A DNA stretch of 8,998 bases from Microcaldota archaeon (lineage in GTDB: Archaea; Aenigmatarchaeota; Aenigmatarchaeia; QMZP01; QMZT01): positions 1 through 8,998 of the forward strand of contig JAADIF010000027.1 in the NCBI GenBank assembly GCA_013151465.1. Direction: 5' to 3'. This document shows positions 5,304-8,998 of the stretch, piece after piece. Under the pieces are notes generated by a model. The model was not told the DNA's origin, searched no databases, and saw only the letters and a program-made list of their open reading frames with translations. Each line of letters begins with the position of its first letter. The first letter of the stretch is position 1. A program made the position numbers and the translations under genes.

Positions 5304-5315
5304 AGTTTTTAAATG
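5304..5315 (-). promoter_or_regulatory. TATA box for SRP RNA
   Basis: CATTTAAAAACT on the minus strand is centred about 23-25 bp upstream of the SRP RNA 5' end. It lies 20-30 bp from the oppositely oriented TATA box of the T2SSF operon. Confidence 0.55.
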
Positions 5316-5334
5316 AAGCGCGCACATTATGCTC

Positions 5335-5345
5335 ATTTTATATTC
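5335..5345 (+). promoter_or_regulatory. TATA box for the T2SSF operon
   Basis: The sequence attttatattc is centred about 28 bp before ATG 5368, predicting a leaderless first gene of the two-gene operon. Confidence 0.5.
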
Positions 5346-5367
5346 GGCCCGAATCAAATAATCTATT

Positions 5368-6255
5368 ATGGGGAACGCTCTGCTCTCAGGATATAAGCGA
5401 CTGTCGGTTTTGTTTTTCGGATGGGTCTATGACAGGAACAGGAAGACATTCGAACCGCTTGCAGACCACATAAGAAACGCCAATATGGAGATTCTCGTGA
5501 AGGCATGGATATCCATGTCCTCTATGACCGCTTTCATTGTCTTCATCGCAACCCTTGCAGCTGTATGGGCGTTTGGGATGATGGTCAGCATAGAGCCGCT
5601 CTATTTTGTTGTATTGATCATATCGATGTCTGTCCTGACCACATCGGCGACGCTGCTCCTCTTCTATATATATCCCATACAAAAAGAGGACAGCAGAAGA
5701 AAGTCGATCGATAACAACCTGCCGTTTGCAACGATCCACATGGCAGCGGTCGCATCGGCGGGCATACCCATAGATTTCATGTTTGCGCTCATCTCCAATT
5801 TCAAGGAATACGGGGAGATATCAACTGACGCAAAGCTCATAATGAGAAACATCAAGACGTTCGGAATGAACTACATAGATGCCATAAAGGATGTTGAGGA
5901 GAAGACGCCCTCGTCCGACTTCAAGTCGCTTCTTGGCGGCATCGTCTCCACAGTTCAGAGCGGTGGGGATCTTGTGACATACCTGAATTCGATGGCCGAG
6001 AAGGCGCTCTTTGACTACAAGATAAAGAGGGAAAAATTCGTGAAGACGCTTTCCACATACGCCGACATTTACACAGTGCTTCTTGTCGCAGCCCCGTTGA
6101 TGATGATATCCCTTCTTGCCACAATGAGCATCATAGGAGGCGAGATAATGGGGCTTGGGATAAGCGAGCTCATGAGCCTTATCACATGGGTAGTTCTCCC
6201 GATATTAAACACGGTATTCATATTGTTCATACATATAACATATCCGAATGTGTAA
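5368..6255 (+). CDS. T2SSF-domain membrane protein, TadC/ArlJ-like platform subunit 1
   Basis: This is an inner-membrane platform protein of the type IV filament superfamily (type II secretion, Tad pili, archaeal pili, archaellum). Such proteins couple a cytoplasmic ATPase to pilin assembly or extraction. Of 295 residues, hydrophobic segments lie near 51-70 and 76-103, followed by a cytoplasmic helical T2SSF domain (about 115-230) and two more membrane segments (233-256 and 268-291). Family landmarks are LPFATIHMAAVASAGIP (118-134) and QSGGDLVTYL (197-206). The family's archaellar member ArlJ usually carries two such domains in one chain of about 550 residues; here one domain is encoded, with a second in the next gene. 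No ATPase, pilin-peptidase or archaellum gene is nearby, so the exact machine is unknown. Confidence 0.87.
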   Translation: MGNALLSGYKRLSVLFFGWVYDRNRKTFEPLADHIRNANMEILVKAWISMSSMTAFIVFIATLAAVWAFGMMVSIEPLYFVVLIISMSVLTTSATLLLFYIYPIQKEDSRRKSIDNNLPFATIHMAAVASAGIPIDFMFALISNFKEYGEISTDAKLIMRNIKTFGMNYIDAIKDVEEKTPSSDFKSLLGGIVSTVQSGGDLVTYLNSMAEKALFDYKIKREKFVKTLSTYADIYTVLLVAAPLMMISLLATMSIIGGEIMGLGISELMSLITWVVLPILNTVFILFIHITYPNV

Positions 6256-6265
6256 GTGATTGACA

Positions 6266-7141
6266 ATGCTAAAAAAAGACATGCTGGCAGAGTTCGCGTT
6301 CATAGCAACCGGGACTGCGCTTATACTTGCAAACAGCTATTATCTTGCCCCGATTGTGGCGCCATTTGACACGTTCCTGAACATAATCGGCGCGATGATA
6401 GCTATAGTTCCCCCGTTTGTCCTTTTTTATTCCAAATACAAGAAGAACAAGGAGCTTGAGGAGCAGTTCATAATATTCATGGCAGACCTCACCGAATCAA
6501 TAAATGCCGGGATGACGCTTCCCATAGGCCTTGCAAGCATATCGAACAAGAACTACCGCTCACTTTCGCCATATATCAAGGAGATGGCTGCAAAGGTCGA
6601 GTGGGGTGTCCCTTTCCAGGATGCGCTTGATATATTCGGGAAGAAAATAAACAATAAGAACATAAGCAGGGCCGTCACGACTATAATAGAAACATACGGG
6701 GTCGGGGGGAAAATTGCAGACACGCTAAAAGCTATAAGCCAGTCGCTCATCCAGATAAACGAGATAAAGAAAGAAAGGTCAGCATCAATACAGTCGCAGA
6801 TTATGACACTCTACCTAATCTATTTTGTTTTCGTATTCATACTCATAGTGCTCCAGACATTCCTCATACCCGCACTCAGCGTAAATATTCCGGGGGTAAG
6901 CGATATAACAGGATTCCAGCAGGCACAAACCCCAAAAAAAGTCCAGACAGAAGTATATACGCAGGCATTTCTTAACTTCATTCTCATAGAAGGCATATTC
7001 GCCGGAATTGCCACAGGAAAGATGGCCGAGGGCTCGCTTGTTGCGGGTCTCAAGCACTCGATAATACTGACAGTGCTTGGATACAGCTTTTATGCGCTGG
7101 CATCACAGTTCAATATAGCAATGGCCCTTTTCCCTGTGTAA
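6266..7141 (+). CDS. T2SSF-domain membrane protein, ArlJ/TadB-like platform subunit 2
   Basis: The second platform protein has 291 residues. Membrane segments lie near 8-24, 35-56, 181-203, 231-252 and 260-280, with a cytoplasmic T2SSF domain between the second and third (about 65-175). Domain landmarks are LTESINAGMTLPIGLA (75-90) and YGVGGKIADTL (144-154). The C-terminal GKMAEGSLVAGLKHS (251-265) resembles the end of archaeal ArlJ-type proteins. ATG 6266 was preferred over the TTG at 6260 because a GTGAT Shine-Dalgarno-like sequence lies just upstream. It begins 10 nt after the stop of the first gene, so the two are probably translated together and form a heteromer equivalent to a two-domain ArlJ or a TadB/TadC pair. 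Confidence 0.87.
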   Translation: MLKKDMLAEFAFIATGTALILANSYYLAPIVAPFDTFLNIIGAMIAIVPPFVLFYSKYKKNKELEEQFIIFMADLTESINAGMTLPIGLASISNKNYRSLSPYIKEMAAKVEWGVPFQDALDIFGKKINNKNISRAVTTIIETYGVGGKIADTLKAISQSLIQINEIKKERSASIQSQIMTLYLIYFVFVFILIVLQTFLIPALSVNIPGVSDITGFQQAQTPKKVQTEVYTQAFLNFILIEGIFAGIATGKMAEGSLVAGLKHSIILTVLGYSFYALASQFNIAMALFPV

Positions 7142-7189
7142 GATACATACAAATGACCCCTGCAATAAATAACCTTTTAAAGGTAATCC

Positions 7190-7200
7190 CTTATATAATT
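7190..7200 (+). promoter_or_regulatory. TATA box for the eL33-eS17 operon
   Basis: The sequence cttatataatt is centred about 30 bp before ATG 7226, predicting a leader of 0-6 nt. The palindrome ccttttaaagg (7173-7183) just upstream may be part of the promoter region or a regulator site. Confidence 0.5.
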
Positions 7201-7225
7201 AGAATAGGTTTCAAGGGTCTTTGAT

Positions 7226-7486
7226 ATGAAAGCGGTTGTAGTCAACTTTTGCGGCGGGAAGACATCGAAGAAAGGTAATCATGTCATATTGGACGTGGGC
7301 AGCGTTGATACGAAGGAAAAAGCAGCAAAGCTTGTCGGCAAGAATGTTATATGGAAGACGCCTTCCGGAAAGGTTATAAGCGGGAAAATCACAAAGGCGC
7401 ACGGCAACAGCGGAGCTGTCAAGGCCATCATGGAGAAAGGTCTTCCGGGAACGGTGCTCGGGAAAGAGATAACGATTGAAGGATGA
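7226..7486 (+). CDS. rpl35ae: Large-subunit ribosomal protein eL33 (L35Ae)
   Basis: This is a ribosomal protein of the large subunit, shared by archaea and eukaryotes. The 86-aa sequence matches the L35Ae family along its length: the N-terminal strand VVVNF, the central KNVIWKTPSGKVISGKI (residues 39-55), AHGNSGAVKA (58-67) and the terminal KGLPGTVLGKEI (71-82). It is the first gene of a two-gene operon with eS17, which starts 6 nt after its stop codon. The predicted leader is nearly absent, so initiation is probably leaderless. Confidence 0.9.
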   Translation: MKAVVVNFCGGKTSKKGNHVILDVGSVDTKEKAAKLVGKNVIWKTPSGKVISGKITKAHGNSGAVKAIMEKGLPGTVLGKEITIEG

Positions 7487-7492
7487 TTAATT

Positions 7493-7744
7493 ATGGGAAG
7501 GATAAAAAGCACACCAATAAAAAAGCTCGGAGATGAGCTTCTTGCAGCTGACAGGAAATTCACGCTCGACTTTACCAAAAACAAGGGAACCATAAGAGAA
7601 ATGAGAGAGATAAAATCCAAAAAGACGCTCAATCTTGTCGCCGGCTACATAACAAATGAGGTAAAAAAACAGAAAAACACCGAGGATAGGAACAGAAAAA
7701 GGGCCGAAGCCAAGAAAAGGTTTGCTGAGAAGGGCAGCAGATAA
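7493..7744 (+). CDS. rps17e: Small-subunit ribosomal protein eS17 (S17e)
   Basis: This is a ribosomal protein of the small subunit. The family core is MGRIKSTPIKKLGDELL (residues 1-17), RKFTLDFTKNKGTIRE (21-36) and the signature SKKTLNLVAGYITNEVKK (42-59). Archaeal members usually end soon after this signature, near 60-68 residues. This one, at 83 residues, carries about 20 extra residues that are strongly basic (NRKRAEAKKRFAEKGSR), probably a helical rRNA-contacting tail. A GGATGAT Shine-Dalgarno-like sequence overlapping the eL33 stop (7481-7487) lies 5 nt before the ATG, suggesting translational coupling. It converges with the M50 protease gene across 20 bp. Confidence 0.9.
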   Translation: MGRIKSTPIKKLGDELLAADRKFTLDFTKNKGTIREMREIKSKKTLNLVAGYITNEVKKQKNTEDRNRKRAEAKKRFAEKGSR

Positions 7745-7764
7745 TGCCCAGCTTCCACGATTTC

Positions 7765-8352
7765 TTATGAAGGGCTTATTATTATCATTATTATCAGCGC
7801 TGCAAACAGGCCCGCCCATACCTTGCCATTCCAGGAGAGTATCTTTCTTCCATCAAGCGGTCCGAACGGAAGCATGTTGAACAATCCGAGGAACGCGTTT
7901 GCGAACATGAGAAATCTCAGAGGCCCGAAAGCCGTAAGCGTGTAAAGGGCAAATGATACGGCGAACGCTGCTGCATTGAAAAGGGGGCCTGCAAGGCCTA
8001 TTAGGCCGACATCGCGCCTGGTGGGCCTATGGAACATGGAACGCGTCGCAAAATAGACGGCGCCGGGCGCAGCAAAGACCATCGCGCCGCCCGTTGCTAT
8101 GGCAAAAACAAGAGCCAATATGATTCCCTCTTTCCACATCCTGTATTCTGACCAGAAGCCCAGATGTATCGCTGTGAACTTGTGGGAGAGTTCATGACCT
8201 ATGAACGCGACACCCAGAACAAGCATATATATAAGGGCTATCTGCGGGTCCCAGAGAAAGTCCGGATATGCGAAGATTATGCTGATTGCAACAAATGAAA
8301 TAACTATTTCCTTCACTTCAGCTCTGCTGAACATACGAGAAAACATAGACAT
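7765..8352 (-). CDS. Site-2-protease-type intramembrane zinc metalloprotease (M50)
   Basis: This intramembrane protease cleaves substrates within or near the membrane. The 195-aa protein is short and has about five or six hydrophobic segments. HELSH (residues 53-57) supplies two zinc-ligand His and the catalytic Glu. NMLPFGPLDG (159-168) supplies the third zinc ligand, Asp167, so the active site is complete. LAGPLFNAAAF (120-130) is the conserved 'GP..N' segment of the family. No PDZ or CBS domain is present. Substrates are unknown; in other organisms such enzymes process membrane-bound regulators or signal-peptide remnants. ATG 8352 was chosen because a TATA box lies about 27 bp upstream; a GTG at 8355 and an ATG at 8346 are also in frame. 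Confidence 0.9.
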   Translation of the reverse strand: MSMFSRMFSRAEVKEIVISFVAISIIFAYPDFLWDPQIALIYMLVLGVAFIGHELSHKFTAIHLGFWSEYRMWKEGIILALVFAIATGGAMVFAAPGAVYFATRSMFHRPTRRDVGLIGLAGPLFNAAAFAVSFALYTLTAFGPLRFLMFANAFLGLFNMLPFGPLDGRKILSWNGKVWAGLFAALIIMIIISPS

Positions 8353-8374
8353 CACAGCATTTGTTGTACAGTTG

Positions 8375-8384
8375 TTCTTAAATG
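8375..8384 (-). promoter_or_regulatory. TATA box for the M50 protease gene
   Basis: CATTTAAGAA on the minus strand is centred about 27 bp before ATG 8352. It lies in the 33-nt gap after the KGQ gene, so the protease can be transcribed independently of it. Confidence 0.45.
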
Positions 8385-8385
8385 C

Positions 8386-8778
8386 TCATTTGAGCGCATG
8401 GTAATTTTCCTCGACGCTAAAACCGCCTGAGACTATGCGTATTGGCGATATTACAAGGACGGGATTGTCGGTTCCTATCGCAGAGCAATACACCCTGCTA
8501 TGGTCAAGGTTTACCACATAGCCTTCCTTGACCGATGATTCCCTGACAAATTCGACGACCTCGTAGAAATTGTTCTCAAGGTCGTTTTTCGTGCCACAGG
8601 CATCGGATGTCGCAACAGTCTCATCAAGGACGTCCTTTATGTTCTCCATGAGTATGTATCTGCCGCTTCTTGCAGGCGCTGAAAGGTCAAATGTCCCATA
8701 CATCAGAAGGGACTGCTGTATCACAGCCAACATTCCCATAAGAAACACCATCGTTATGACAAACATCTGCCCTTTCAT
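8386..8778 (-). CDS. Small KGQ-type exported or pilin-like protein
   Basis: This 130-aa protein begins MKGQMFVITMVFLMGMLAVI. It has a very short basic lead, then G-Q, then a hydrophobic helix to about residue 28. This resembles archaeal type IV prepilin-like (class III-type) signals, where cleavage falls after the Gly. However, the Glu at +5 usual in true pilins is absent (the sequence after Gly is QMFVI), so an uncleaved N-terminal anchor is equally possible. The remainder is a hydrophilic extracellular-type domain with two cysteines (C61, C98) that could pair. No enzyme motif is seen. ATG 8778 is chosen over ATG 8793 because it starts the KGQ signal directly and lies about 28 bp from the TATA box. 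Two T2SSF platform genes lie a little over 1 kb away. Confidence 0.72.
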   Translation of the reverse strand: MKGQMFVITMVFLMGMLAVIQQSLLMYGTFDLSAPARSGRYILMENIKDVLDETVATSDACGTKNDLENNFYEVVEFVRESSVKEGYVVNLDHSRVYCSAIGTDNPVLVISPIRIVSGGFSVEENYHALK

Positions 8779-8799
8779 ATCGGCCACCAACATCTTCTC

Positions 8800-8811
8800 C
8801 TTAAATATAAT
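8800..8811 (-). promoter_or_regulatory. TATA box for the KGQ protein gene
   Basis: TTATATTTAAGG on the minus strand is centred about 28 bp before ATG 8778, so a leaderless mRNA would begin at the MKGQ codon. Confidence 0.45.
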
Positions 8812-8998
8812 AGGGCTCTTGTAGCATAAATAAGGAGATGACCGGCTCCGGCGGACATAAATATATAACTTTCGGATATATATGTTATATGATATAAATT
8901 ATACATAAGCAACGTCCGCAAGAAGCGATCAGGACGGCTATTTTTGGCGGGAGCTAAAATCTCTTCCTTTTTATATGAAAGTATATACTCAACTATAC

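Noticed and set aside
7279..7819. Minus-strand frames of 110-117 codons over eL33 and eS17
   Set aside because: They are shadows of two well-recognised ribosomal protein genes.
1..8998. CRISPR arrays, transposases, integrases or phage genes
   Set aside because: No regularly spaced repeats, terminal inverted repeats with duplications, or relevant protein motifs were seen on either strand.

Overview
The window is chromosomal DNA of an archaeon. The evidence is archaeal ribosomal proteins eL33 (L35Ae) and eS17, an archaeal-type SRP RNA, a DUF373 membrane protein, an archaeal MTA phosphorylase, a tRNA with a bulge-helix-bulge intron, and TATA-type promoters placed so that many mRNAs would be leaderless. 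The lineage cannot be fixed from this sequence; a poorly sampled euryarchaeal or DPANN-like group is possible. I see no transposase, integrase, CRISPR array or phage gene, and only one gene looks foreign in base composition.

Layout. 1-29 (-): probable first codons of a gene leaving the window. 228-1007 (-): MTA phosphorylase, divergent from 1069-2142 (+), a DUF373 membrane protein. 2180-2740 (+): DEDDh exonuclease, convergent with 2749-3192 (-), a small membrane-anchored protein. 3260-3567 (-): a stable-RNA block, 5S rRNA followed by tRNA-Asp(GUC). The tRNA is interrupted in its T-loop by a 63-nt intron with a complete bulge-helix-bulge motif. 3681-4169 (-): AT-rich orphan. 4227-4967 (-): membrane-anchored Lon-type Ser/Lys protease without an ATPase domain, lying just downstream of the SRP RNA (about 5011-5287, -). 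5368-7141 (+): two overlapping T2SSF/TadC/ArlJ-like membrane proteins. 7226-7744 (+): eL33-eS17 operon. 7765-8352 (-): M50 site-2-type metalloprotease. 8386-8778 (-): small protein with an N-terminal KGQ prepilin-like or anchor segment. 8779-8998: AT-rich intergenic DNA.

How it fits together. Much of the window concerns translation and the membrane. It holds rRNA, tRNA, two ribosomal proteins, the RNA of the protein-targeting particle, two membrane proteases of different mechanism, and a split inner-membrane platform of the pilus/archaellum type with a pilin-like small protein a little over 1 kb away. The secretion ATPase that such a platform needs is not here. TATA-like boxes centred about 24-28 bp before the chosen start codon recur through the window and resolve several start sites. 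Genes that follow another transcription unit (Lon-like protease, second T2SSF gene, eS17) instead carry Shine-Dalgarno-like sequences.

The strongest unusual signal is the T-loop intron of tRNA-Asp. Second are the non-GNRA apical loop of the SRP RNA and the SRP RNA/Lon-like protease tandem.
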